Source: Gamsiella multidivaricata
Lineage: Eukaryota > Mortierellomycota > Mortierellomycetes > Mortierellales > Mortierellaceae
Direction: 5' to 3'
NCBI RefSeq assembly: GCF_025024155.1
Contig: NW_026251740.1
Span: 1-64,000, forward strand
Length of the DNA: 64,000 bases
The notes under the pieces are model-generated. The model was given only the letters and a program-made list of their open reading frames with translations. It was not told the DNA's origin and searched no databases. This document shows, one piece after another, positions 50,391-60,632 of the stretch. The first letter of the stretch is position 1, and each line of letters begins with the position of its first letter. The position numbers and the translations under genes were made by a program.

Positions 50391-52570
50391 ATGGCCATAT
50401 TGTACACACCCGTTTCCCAGCGCTCCTCGAGCCCAGACCATTCTCGAAGCATCGGGGATCTGGAGAGCCACGGAGACCGGGACCATGCCAAAAAACCGCT
50501 CCAGCTGACGTTGCCCCAGCGACAACTTGTCGGCGTGCTCGTCTTTGTCTGGCTGCTGTGTCTCTGGGTTTGGCTGAAAGTCCTGGTATGGCCATTGAAG
50601 AACAACGCACGACCCAATGGCACGCACTGGCCAATTGCGCACGTTCCTGAACACAATTCTCTCTTTGAATAGGAAGCGAATGCCGCCCAACGTAGCCCAT
50701 TGCTCTTGTCAACGAACGTACTTTTGAACACTACCGACCTCTACCACACATTAACTCTCCCACTATTGCGCCTCACCAACCGTACGAAGCTGATCAGCAC
50801 TCGATGTGGATCCACCACGCTGGCTCCACATCTGCTCACATTCCTCAGCAATGATCTGTACGACCTGTCACAACAAACACCACCGCCACCACCAGCCGAC
50901 GGAGAATCACCCATCATAACCCAGGCCCACAGAAGGCCATCACGGTACCTGATTGCGGTCGTCCTACAAGATTCAGAGACGGTCCTGCCAGACCTATTAA
51001 GCCGGATCCTGGAGGTCATTGCGGTGCTGGGTCCAAATAACTGCCATTTATCGATTGTGGACCGCGCCTCGACAGATAAAACCAGGGAAACCTTGCGATT
51101 CCTGAGCCGCTTTTTGGACGATTATAATGAAGAGAATACACAATCTTTGGATGGGTATACACTGGGGCGCAGTAAGGAAAGAGAGACTATCAAACAGACA
51201 GGAGACAAATTAGCAGGTGCGGAAAGTAGGCGAAGGCATTTATCTTATACGATCACGACCCTAGTACCAAGGGATAATTCCTTGAAGCAGACGACGGGAA
51301 CCAGGAATATGGCGCTGCGCGCACTGTTGGATAGGGGTTCGGAAGAGTTGTTCGATGAAGAGGTTGTTCGAAACAAGGCAGTGGCAGAGGAGCAAACTGA
51401 GCATGGTGAGGTGAAGGAATCCTTTGACGAGGTGATCCTGTTGGATCCGGTGGTGACATGTGCGGAGGATATTCTAGAGTTGATTTTTCAGAGTCGGCTT
51501 CAGAACGCAGATTTGACATGCGGAATGGATATTGGGCACACGGTGCGCCTTCAAGAGTCGGATTCCGTAGAAACAGAAAAGACGTTGGAGCAAGGAGGTA
51601 AGACTGCGGTATGACAAGGTCGGCTTATATTTCAAGCATCATTAATTCTGCTAACATTTTATTCATATCATTGTCACTCTACACGCTTGTGCTAGTCTAC
51701 GACAGCGTAAGTATTCACTACACGTTCACATCAATCCATACACACAGCTCGCTCAACTACAAAGAAGGTGCTGCTCAGAGCACTGACTAGGTCCTTTCGT
51801 CTTTCACAAAGTCGCTCACTAGGGACATATTCGGTCAAAAGCTGCAGCAAGACCCCACGGACCTATCCATCTTCTCCACCGACACCGAGACTCAAACTCG
51901 TTTTCTGAAACGTCTCCCCTTCCAAGTCGAGTCCTGCTGGAGCGGCGCCATTATCTTACGAGCCTCCAACTTATCCTCCATCCCTTTCTCTGATCCTTTT
52001 AACCCGCAAGACTACCAATCAGTCGGCCAATGCAACCAAACCGACGATCGTGTGAAGCTCATCCAATATCTAAGGCAGTCTTCATCTGCATTTGAATCCT
52101 ACAGTCCACGAGTAATCGTTGTCCCGAGCATCCCATTCCCATATTCCTCTAAAGACTATGTCAACCAAGGCCGGTTCAATGGCTGGGGACTCTGGCCAAA
52201 GACCGAGAAGCAGTACCGGGACCAACTCGAAAGCAAGCTGGAGGCCGAGAGCCGGCATCCACTGTATGGGTACAGGCCCTCGACAGCGAGTTATGGGTAT
52301 ATTCTGCGAGTCAAAAAAGACGGAGACCAGGACCCGTTTGTGGAAGGCATGGAGAAGGATGAGAAGAGCAGCGAGGCAGATGTAGAGAAGTGGGGAGCCG
52401 AGTCGCTGGTGGTCTCGGAAGAGGTTACGGTGGCGTTAAAGACGAAGCTGGAGGAGATCGGTGCGGCGTTTGGGGTGCAGGATATTCAGAATGCGGTGAT
52501 ATTGAAGACGGAGGGGGAGATGATCGGTAAATGGCGCGAGCGCTCTGCTTCCAGCGCCTGGGAGTGTTGA
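50391..52570 (+). CDS. GT69 / CAP59-like alpha-1,3-mannosyltransferase-type glycosyltransferase
   Basis: Four exons join in phase: 50391-50585, 50673-51597, 51696-51706 and 51791-52570, giving 636 residues. The family, including cryptococcal CAP59 and CMT1, works in the Golgi lumen on mannose-containing glycans. The protein is a type II membrane protein with a helix at about residues 44-65 (LVGVLVFVWLLCLWVWL). Luminal family blocks are YLIAVVLQDSETVLPDLLSR, TTGTRNMALRALLD, VILLDPVVTCAEDILELI and FQVESCWSGAIILRAS. The third exon is only 11 nt and encodes the YDS part of the conserved VYD segment that precedes TRDIFGQ. The NDV-type acidic position of CAP59 proteins is replaced by LDPV here. N-glycosylation sites (NTT, NRT, NLS, NQT) are present. 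Confidence 0.83.
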
Positions 52571-53378
52571 GCCCGTCGTGTCTCAAGAGCTTGTTTAATT
52601 GCCATAGTACGACCAACCATACTTAAGAAACCCCAGCCCCTCCCCCCATAACAAAAAAGTAACGGCAGTTTGTTCTGCAGACTTTTCTAAAAAACCTTAC
52701 AACCAATTTAGAGGGCTAATGTTTCTTAGAAACACACCTTTTCTAAAGCCAGTTTCAACCGTATTTACATGTATACTCCTCAATGTCATCCCTCATGGAA
52801 TTTGCAACTTTGTCCTAACCGCTCTTTCGTACTTTCGTTTGATGAAATGGGAGGAAAAAAAAAAAAAAAAAACCTGAGAAGATCGACCAACGAGCGCGTT
52901 GGCAACAGGAACGAGAGCTGCTTATGAGGAGAGGGGAAGGAGCACCAGTTTGAGTGCCTGGGAACAAGTAGTGGGAGCCATGAGCAAGATAATCATGGAA
53001 GGAAATACATAAGAAAAGCACAGCGTAAAGTAGGCTCCAGCTGAGAAGCGTGCAACAGATGAAGGACAAGAGAGTGATAAAGAACTATATGCTTATAAAA
53101 CTGTTTGTCCATGGACTTATCCTGATTAGAGACCCTGCATAGCACTTTTCAGGATGGTGCGGCGCCTGTAGGAGGCACAGTGCTTTTAGGACAGCATGGG
53201 ACGTAGGGATACTGTTATACGGCGCCCATGGAGGGCATGGTGGTTCCTGGTGTGGAACAAACCTTATCTTAACGTGCTCAGCCTTCGATTCCACCGCGTA
53301 TAAAGCGCTCTCCCTCTACATACGTCTCTCTCCCACTTGTTCCCTTCGCCGTCTTGTTCTGCCCAAATTCATCCCAAG
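52571..53378. other. Intergenic between GT69 and F-box genes
   Basis: No convincing gene. An A run lies at 52856-52872. The short minus-strand frames have no family signature. The last 80 bp, CT-rich, are probably the promoter and leader of the F-box gene. Confidence 0.5.
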
Positions 53379-54917
53379 ATGCCCATCCGGCCACTCGACC
53401 TCCCGGAGATTAGGGAACACATCGGCCTCTTCCTGAGCAAGCAAGATCTTCTCTGCTGCATCCTCGTCTGCCAAAAATGGCACCAGTCCTTTAAGCATCT
53501 ACTGTATCGAGATATTGATTTCCTTAAATGCAGATGGTGGATGGGGCCACCATTGGATCACCTATACAGTCCCTTATCCGGCGACCATCAACACCCACGC
53601 CATATCAGCTACTCCAGCCATGTCCGACGCCTCAATTATGTATGCGAGCGGCGCTTTGATTACCTTAAACCGACATACACAAACCTAGAAAGCCTCTCTC
53701 TTGTCTGGGACTTCAACGACGACGGTGGAGTACAGCAGCATCATCATGGCCAGCTGGTCGATTTTATACAGCGACACCATTCAACCCTCAAAGAAATCGC
53801 CGTCTCTGAAACTACTCTTGGCTTGCCGGTGTACCTGTGGGAGCTTCTCGCAGAAGAGACCCTGTTTCCCAAGCTGATGACCCTTACTGTCACGGAAGAC
53901 CGGCGCTCTGATCAAGGCAGGTCCCCTGCCTTCTGGAGAGCCTGCGCAAGAGTCCAGGCGCTCGAACTCGACGGCTTTCGATATGATGTCCCTGACAGTC
54001 CGCAGGTATGGCCCGAGTTCAACTGCCTGGAGAGCCTTATCTTGCACAAATCTGAATCACATTACATCTCTAAGCAAGTCGAGCTACTGCCATTACTGAC
54101 AAAGTGCCCTCGACTAAAGTCTCTCCAATGGGTGCTTCATCGTCGGTACTACAGTTGCAGCTGCTGCAGCGACATCGAAGATGACGCAGACGATCCTGAT
54201 GTCACTACCTGTAGTGTCCAGATTATCGATGGGCTTGCCGATCTGATCACATCGGCCAGACTATTGCATCTCACAAGCTTGGAGCTGACCATGCATCCTT
54301 ACGATGGACCTATTCAGTCCACCCGAGACGCACTGTTGGCTGCCTTCGCCAAGCTTCTGAACAACCTTACCTTGCCCTTGACTCGTTTTGGCCTATACGA
54401 CTTTGATATCGACTCCCATTTAACCTTCCCTGCAATGCAGCGGCACTTTGCAACAATCCGGTTCCTGGACATTAGCATGATCCCCTCGGACTCAAGCTGG
54501 ATGGTGCAGACAATCATGACCTCGTGCCCATTGTTGGAGGACTTTTCAGGGGACGTAATTCGGGTGCTGGACATGATGGAGGGGGCGCCGTGGGTCTGTT
54601 TTGGACTACAGATACTCCGTCTCGTTTTTGAAGTTGACCCGGAGAACCGCACTCCTGGAAGGACCAAGAAGGATCAATGCCTATTTGCGTACAGGCAGTT
54701 ATCCAGGTTGAGTCGGCTCCGAGAACTGGATTACCATGGTAGGAACAGTACCCTAGAAGACTGGCACAATGAAGAACGGCTTTCGTCTATCCTTATACAG
54801 TCATCAAGGCACAACCGAGACCTGTGCTTTGAGCCGCATATTCAAGGTGTCCACGTCTATTCCCATCATTACTGGCATTCGGACTATCCACGGCCAGAGG
54901 ACTTTGAGCAAAAGTAG
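53379..54917 (+). CDS. F-box protein with leucine-rich C-terminal region
   Basis: This single exon encodes 512 residues from the ATG at 53379; the frame is open a little further upstream but without an ATG. The N-terminal F-box reads PLDLPEIREHIGLFLSKQDL followed by CCILVCQKWHQSFKHLLYRDIDF, about residues 4-50, a typical Skp1-binding motif. The rest resembles degenerate leucine-rich repeats with recurring patterns such as NLESLSLVWDF, CLESLILHK, RLKSLQWVL and LTSLELTM. F-box proteins select substrates for SCF ubiquitin ligases. The substrate is unknown. Such intronless F-box/LRR genes form large families in Mortierellaceae, and many members are species-specific. Confidence 0.85.
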   Translation: MPIRPLDLPEIREHIGLFLSKQDLLCCILVCQKWHQSFKHLLYRDIDFLKCRWWMGPPLDHLYSPLSGDHQHPRHISYSSHVRRLNYVCERRFDYLKPTYTNLESLSLVWDFNDDGGVQQHHHGQLVDFIQRHHSTLKEIAVSETTLGLPVYLWELLAEETLFPKLMTLTVTEDRRSDQGRSPAFWRACARVQALELDGFRYDVPDSPQVWPEFNCLESLILHKSESHYISKQVELLPLLTKCPRLKSLQWVLHRRYYSCSCCSDIEDDADDPDVTTCSVQIIDGLADLITSARLLHLTSLELTMHPYDGPIQSTRDALLAAFAKLLNNLTLPLTRFGLYDFDIDSHLTFPAMQRHFATIRFLDISMIPSDSSWMVQTIMTSCPLLEDFSGDVIRVLDMMEGAPWVCFGLQILRLVFEVDPENRTPGRTKKDQCLFAYRQLSRLSRLRELDYHGRNSTLEDWHNEERLSSILIQSSRHNRDLCFEPHIQGVHVYSHHYWHSDYPRPEDFEQK

Positions 54918-56017
54918 CACACGTCTTGATATAAAATGCGCGATGTACTGTATTCACCCGAATCCGGTCCACTTGCGCAGTACTCTGTTGTCTGTCATAT
55001 TGATCCTCGTTGGTGATCGACCGCAGGAACTTGGTAGCTCTGACACCCCCCCCCCCCCCTCCTCCTCCTCCTCCTCTCTCTCTCTCCCATAATCCACCTT
55101 GGTTCTTGTAACAGCACCAGCCGGTTGACCATGGCCAGTCAGGGTCTTCATCAACGTCAGAACTCAACGACCGGGTGCTCAGGAGGAGGAAGATTACTAC
55201 TGCATCTATGATGAAGTGGACAAGTTGAACCGAACGCTGAACTTCAAATAGACATTGAGAATCCATCAACCTGCCAGTTGTATTCCTGTGATCTGTCTGT
55301 GCTGTTACAATTAGCAAAAAGATCTGAGCACCGAAGAAGCAGCCAAGTGTTTATAGCGATATTGATTTTTGTTCCTTCGATGGTGGGAAAAGCATCTTTC
55401 GATCCAGAACAGGCTGTGAGAGTGATCAACATGCTTGACAGCGAAATCACAGGAAATGATGTTATTTATGACATGCAGGTTCCTCTCAAGATTGGCGGTA
55501 AAGGAAGGCGCAGGGAGAAGCGAATCAGGAGCAGCATTGGTCCGAAAAAGAGGGAATGGTAGCACAAACTGAACACTGAAGGCAAGATAGAAAAAGATCC
55601 TATGAAAGCTCAGGAGAGTAGGAATGCACAATGAAGGAAGGCGACAACAGGTGGTAGAAAATCATAGAGCAGTAATGATTCTTAACAGAAACACTGAAAG
55701 AGACGCGTCAGACGACATGCACAGGCGCACCGATGGATTGACAGACAAGCAAGCTGTGCCAGCTGTGCTATAAGCAGTGATAGACGCGTGCTAGAGGATA
55801 TCTGCCGCGTAAAAGTGGAAGTTATATGGGCACAAATGCTGCAGCTAAGCAGTGACGTACCGGTCGACAAGCACTAGTTGACGAATTAACTGCCGGAGAT
55901 TATTTGCAAATAGAAAATAGACTGATCGACTTCCTTTTTTTTTTTTAATTTCTTTTGTTACAATTGCTATATGTTTCAAAATGCTATCTTGATATCAAAT
56001 GGGAGGGGGGAAGGTTT
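54918..56017. other. Intergenic between F-box and Ohr genes
   Basis: This 1.1-kb stretch contains a run of 14 C at 55046-55059 followed by (tcc)n and (tc)n repeats to 55087. A plus-strand frame of 94 codons at 55278-55562 has no recognised family and I do not accept it as a gene on present evidence. A T run lies at 55936-55946. Confidence 0.5.
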
Positions 56018-57042
56018 TTACGCCTTAACGGTCTCGACATCAATGTTCTTCAACGCATGCGAGAATGGGCAGATCTGGTGCGCGACCTCGACCGCACGAT
56101 CAAAGTCCTGACCCTCCAATCCAGACTTGGCAACCTGCAACTTGACAGCCAATTGGAATCCCTTGGGCTGCTTAGGACCAATGCTGACAAAGGAGGTGAT
56201 CGTAGTCTCGGGATCGAGCTTCAACTTCAGCTCCTTGGCCGCGGCCGCGAGCGCACCTCCGAAGCAGGCAGAATAGCCGCCTCCGAGCAGCTCTTCAGGG
56301 TTGGTGCCTGGACCACCTACAGTTTTTTTTAAAATAAAAATAAGAGAAAGAAAGAGCGGTGGTGAATAACTGCGTGCAGGAGGGTGAGGGAGTGCGAGGG
56401 ATGAGGCGCAATAAGATGTCCAGGTTGCGCAGTGCAACAACGACAGACGGGGCGCCGTTGAAATCAACGCTATTTGCGTCCTTTTTCATCTCGATAAGCG
56501 CATAATCGAAATTGTATTTTCTGCATACGTCAAGGTGATCAGGTCCCCTCTTCCAGTCGTCGTTGCTCAGATACTCTATCCTCTCTGATGAATAATGTAC
56601 CTTTGGTGCCAAACTCCTTGGGGGTATCCAGATGCAGATCGAGGTTACCAGTCTTGGTCGTGAGATGGCCGTTTCTGATCATTGCACACGCGCGTATTTA
56701 AAAAGTAGAATAGGGGTCAGTTGCGACTCATCAAGATAAAAATTGTAATTGGCATTTCGTGAGAAAATCGTTACAACCCACTAAAGGGATCGCGCACGCG
56801 AAGTAGACAAGCGAATCGATAACAACGATGCAGACCCCCCGTTCACGCTCTCTTCATTCTAGGCAATGCAGTGCAGCGTAGTGCCAATTCCTCAATTCGG
56901 CGGTGTCTTACCTGGCGCCCTTGACAGTGGACTCGGCGGTGTAGATGGGCTTGAAGGAGAGCTGGCGGGCAGCGATTGTGAGAGGAGCAGCGGCCAAGTG
57001 CAGACGCGTAGCAGGACGAACGGCAGTGCGGAGGAGAGACAT
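56018..57042 (-). CDS. Ohr/OsmC-family peroxidase, probably mitochondrial
   Basis: Three exons join in phase: 57042-56912, 56674-56601 and 56316-56018, giving 167 residues, the usual length of Ohr plus a targeting peptide. Ohr proteins reduce organic hydroperoxides using two reactive cysteines. Both are present: Cys86 in GGGYSACFGGAL and Cys151 in ICPFSHALKN. The core also shows YTAESTVKGAR and NGHLTTKTGNLDLHLDTPKEFG. The first 30 residues are rich in Arg, Ala, Leu and Thr without acidic residues, typical of a mitochondrial presequence. Bacterial Ohr uses lipoylated proteins as reductant, which would suit a mitochondrial location. The ATG at 57042 is the only one that gives this N-terminus. 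Confidence 0.9.
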
Positions 57043-57414
57043 GGTTGGTTATGAGAAGGGATACTTGTTGAGAGTGGAGAGGGGTTGGGTTGAGAATGGA
57101 GAGTGTGAGAAATGAGGTTGAAGAAGAGGAATGGAAGTGAGTGACCCCCAAAAGACGAAAAGACGTGACGCACTTTTGTTCCCACATACACTTGTCTCGA
57201 GCCATCCTTTCCTCAATCTCCACTATGCCCAAAAGAAATCACTGGTTACACAGCTCCGGTCCCTCAAACTGTCGAACGCTCTGACCCTGACACTTCAGCT
57301 TCCAAATCATACAAAATCCCAAACGAAGTATACGCTTCACAATATGCAATTCATCTCAAAATCCACGCTAAGCGAGAACACAATCCATCTCTCTCTCATG
57401 TCGCTCTCTCAAAA
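57043..57414. other. Upstream region of the Ohr gene
   Basis: The 370 bp upstream of the Ohr start are CT-rich on the minus strand up to about 57130. No gene is recognised here, and the plus-strand frame at 57131-57421 has no family signature. Confidence 0.45.
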
Positions 57415-57930
57415 ATGTTGAATAGGCATCCTAGAACAGCCGCTGATACACTTAAAAAGGAAGACAAGATCCGTCAAGCAGTGGCGACACTGTGGCCTGT
57501 GGCAACAAGAACGATTGTACGCATCAGGCCAAGACCAATGGCGGTTGTGGAAGAGGCCGTTTATACCTGGTATAAACAACAAGGATCTTTAGGTACGGAA
57601 GCTCATGCAGTTGCTCGTTTCTGAAAGCACATTCCTTAGTCCATATACTTTGATAGGCATTAACATATCTGACTGTCGCCTGAAAGGAACTGCTGTGATG
57701 ATGTGGATCCTCATGAAAGATTTCTTTCGTCCTGAACATAAGCCAGAGCTGATCGCCTTTTCAAATGGTTGGCTCCAAAAGCTCAAGAGATAGAGAGCAC
57801 TCGAGAGCTACATCGACCATAGTGAAAGCGAATCGGTCAATTTGGATCAGATCTCTATCGTTCTCAAATTGCACAACACCAGTTTCGGCTGTACGACTCG
57901 GTTGTTCACACAAAAGTGTTTCGCCCTTTA
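57415..57930 (+). pseudogene. Tc5/Tigger-type transposase fragment (HTH DNA-binding part)
   Basis: Two overlapping plus-strand frames carry pieces of the CENP-B/Tc5 helix-turn-helix region. The first frame (57415-57624) has EEAVYTWYKQQGSLGTEAHA. The second (57605-57793) has FFRPEHKPELIAFSNGWLQK followed by LKR and a stop, matching the usual FSNGWFQKFKKRH block of this domain. Beyond the stop, other frames keep weak traces such as SESVNLDQIS. The DDE catalytic part is absent: the trace ends where the 3' end of the neighbouring minus-strand gene begins. The frameshift and stops make it inactive. Confidence 0.65.
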
Positions 57931-60145
57931 TTAAGAGTAAAAGACTAATGACGCAGGACCCATGGGAGAGGTACCGAGAGTCTCATCGAAAACACGGTTT
58001 GCTGATGAAGAGTACAGCCACTCACCATCGCTATCCTCGTCCTCATTCTCCTCCCTCGAATACGCCTCGCACATCTCCACCGTCTTCATGACACAACCCT
58101 ACGACAAAGACAAAAGTGAACACCGAAACCACTGTGTAACAACAATGCATAGGAACAAGACATGAAACTGCCTATTGATTCATCTTACCCTGACTTGCAA
58201 TAGGTGGACGAGTCCCTGGGCCTGGGGCTTCCATGTTGTGGTAGTGGAGGGTAGCAGGCACGAGTCGTACAAGTGCAATAACATAATGTAAGCACTGAAG
58301 GGGCACGCCTTCATCTCCATCGTCTTGAAACCTCGACCTAAAGAAAGTGTTAGCAGACTCTAGCTGCAACCTTTTAAACAGACCAATGGCGTTGAATGGC
58401 TTACCTCCAGAGTATATTGCAAAGAAGCGCGCCTGGCTGCGAAAGTGGATACTGGGCTGTTCCCGTAGCCGGTGGGATGCGATGAGGTGGAGGTCTTTGA
58501 ACAGCGTCACATCAACTTCGCGCAAGAACTTGGTCGACATCTCATCCCACTCCTTGAGATTCTCTACTACAAACCAGTCGCGCTTGTTGGTTGTGTCTCT
58601 GGCTACCAGATCCAGCGTCCGTCCACTCTGTTCACGCGGTGTGGGGGTCTCCACGTCGACCTTGCGCACTATGTCCCTCCTCTTCCCCGACTCCAGGCCC
58701 GCCTTTTCTCCATCAATCATTGTCAGCCCGTCCACATCCGACAACATGCCCTTCATGATCGGCCATGCTTCCCTGCACTAAAACGACTCTGACAGATCTT
58801 TGTTGCCAAATGAACACGGCTTTGTGATGTACAGCTGTGTCCTAAATCCGTAGAGCACTCTGTTAGTTTAGCCTACCTTTCCATGGGGTAATAGTGAGAA
58901 CAATCGACTTACCATGACAGAAAAGATCTCAGCACCAGCTCACACGAATACCGGTCTTCCTTCGGGACAGGCGCTGACGCGACATGCTCTCCTTTGACAA
59001 GAGCCTTCCTGGCGTCACGCAGATACCTCTCGGTCGTCTCTGGTAATCTGGGAAGTTGGAAGTCATCTAGCTCCTTCATCTCCTTCCACTCATCCTTGGT
59101 AAAGAGCGCCTTCGTCCTCTCACAGCCAAAGCCAATCGTATATGAACGCATTCTATAACACGTGTAAAATGCATGAAGACAGTGTACGGTGTTAATACAC
59201 TGCGCAAAATACAAAAGTACGTGTTATAGAGTAAAAGACGTACTTGAAATTGGCCTTTCGCTTCAGGTTTGCATTGTGGAGGATCTCTTCAACAGTTCTG
59301 CCGCTTCTGAGCTTCCAGAATTGTGACCGATTCATCGCGGCAATGGGCTATCGTAGGAGTAAGCACAGAGCACCTGTTAGTCTCTATCTCCAGGAATTAT
59401 GTATTCATACTATCTAGTTTCCTTTAAGATACTCTGGAGTGTTGACTCGGCGTGCATACCTCTTTTTGGTTGCTCAGATCGGGCTCTGTGCTGGTCGTGG
59501 TCGTGGTCGACGTCAAGTCTCCATCCGTGGTCGATCGCTTCCGCTTCTTGAAGCTTGGTGCTGATGATGACGATGACGATGACGATGAGGGCGCTGAGGA
59601 CATCCTGGCGGCAGCTCGACTAGATGATTCGCTATCTGTATATCATATTACGGTAAGAGTACAGGGGGTTTACCATCGACCACTCACACTTCAAACGCGC
59701 TTGTGCTGCAAGGGAGATCACTATCTTGAATCAAAAAGCAACGCAATATAGCCTGAGAAACAGGGCCATTGAACGTATCTAGATGGTCAATGGCGTTCTT
59801 CTCTGCCGAATGCATGACTCTCGCTGTGGTGCGGTTCACCGTGATAATAGTCCGGACTCTGGCCTCTTTCTCTGACCTCTCTGCCTCCTGTTCAAGTCTG
59901 CGATTGCTCCAATATCGCTTCAAGGCTCCGTTTTTCTTGTCGGCATAATACCTCTCCTTCAACAGGATAAGCGATGCTTCCGTTTTTGGGTCAGAGTCCT
60001 TCGCCAATTCCGTCAGACCACCAATCCAAACACTGCATGCGTTTATTTCTGAGAGCTCAGGAACGCTGTCGAAGAAGTCGAAGTGGCCGCAGGCTGGTAG
60101 ATTTGGGTGTTTTGTGAAGTATTCTTCGAGCTTGTGGTGAACCAT
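57931..60145 (-). CDS. Large-family Mortierellaceae protein with nuclease-like signature, interrupted by an in-frame TAG
   Basis: Seven exons join in phase: 60145-59688, 59631-59460, 59347-59244, 59152-58913, 58841-58405, 58337-58189 and 58098-57931, giving 575 codons. I associate it with a big, poorly described gene family in Mortierella-type fungi but know no function. Blocks visible are DFQLPRLPETTERYLRDARK, then MIDGEKAGLESGKRR, then SGRTLDLVARD (Asp402) and DWFVVENLKEWDEMSTKF (Glu418, Lys421), then HFRSQARFFAIYSGG, MLLHLYDSC and LVHLLQVR. The D...ExxK spacing recalls PD-(D/E)XK nucleases, but the motif is not exact. A TAG at 58780-58778 (codon 346) falls inside exon 5 in the same frame, with no credible intron to remove it, so the gene may be a recent pseudogene. 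The second exon has a Ser run and a basic KKRKR signal. Confidence 0.6.
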
Positions 60146-60306
60146 TCTTGGTTTTGAGGACGGGAAAAGTGGTTGAAAGGATAAGAGAGGTGACAAAGAA
60201 CAGCACTCATCAGCAATCTAAACAGTTCGGCAGCATCTTTTTTTTGGGTGGAGGGGAAAAGGGAAGGCAGCGCAGGCTGCTCGTAAAGCAAGAAGCCAGA
60301 TGTCTG

Positions 60307-60454
60307 CACTTCCAGGTCGAATATCTGCCTCCTGCGATTAGCGACGAGCTTTTAGATATCCTCCTGGAGCTCATGCACCAACTCCCAGACTCCCATGTCG
60401 TATGGTAACCACTGCTCTCTACAAGGGTTACGTGGACCGCATGGTCTCATCCAA
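60307..60454 (+). repeat. Direct repeat, copy A
   Basis: The segment from cacttccaggt to gcatggtctcat is repeated about 190 bp downstream. The best-matching core begins tatcctcctggagctcatgc and ends accgcatggtctcat, with two small gaps and a few substitutions against copy B. Confidence 0.85.
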
Positions 60455-60503
60455 GGTGGCTGATAAATGAACTACCTGCGCTAGAAGATGCTGGTCTTGA
60501 CAG

Positions 60504-60632
60504 CACTTCCAGGTTGAACACCACCCTTTTGTAGCTAAGGAAGTATCCTCCTGGAGCTCATGCACCAACTCCAGACTCCCATGGTAACCACTGCTCTCTA
60601 CAAGAGTTGCGTGGACCGCATGGTCTCATACA
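60504..60632 (+). repeat. Direct repeat, copy B
   Basis: This copy matches copy A over about 90 bp in its second half, where it lacks one base and a further five-base block, and more loosely in its first half. The pair looks like an old local duplication. Confidence 0.85.

Noticed and set aside
55278..55562. 94-codon plus-strand frame
   Set aside because: No family, promoter or conservation evidence can be seen; length alone is not enough.
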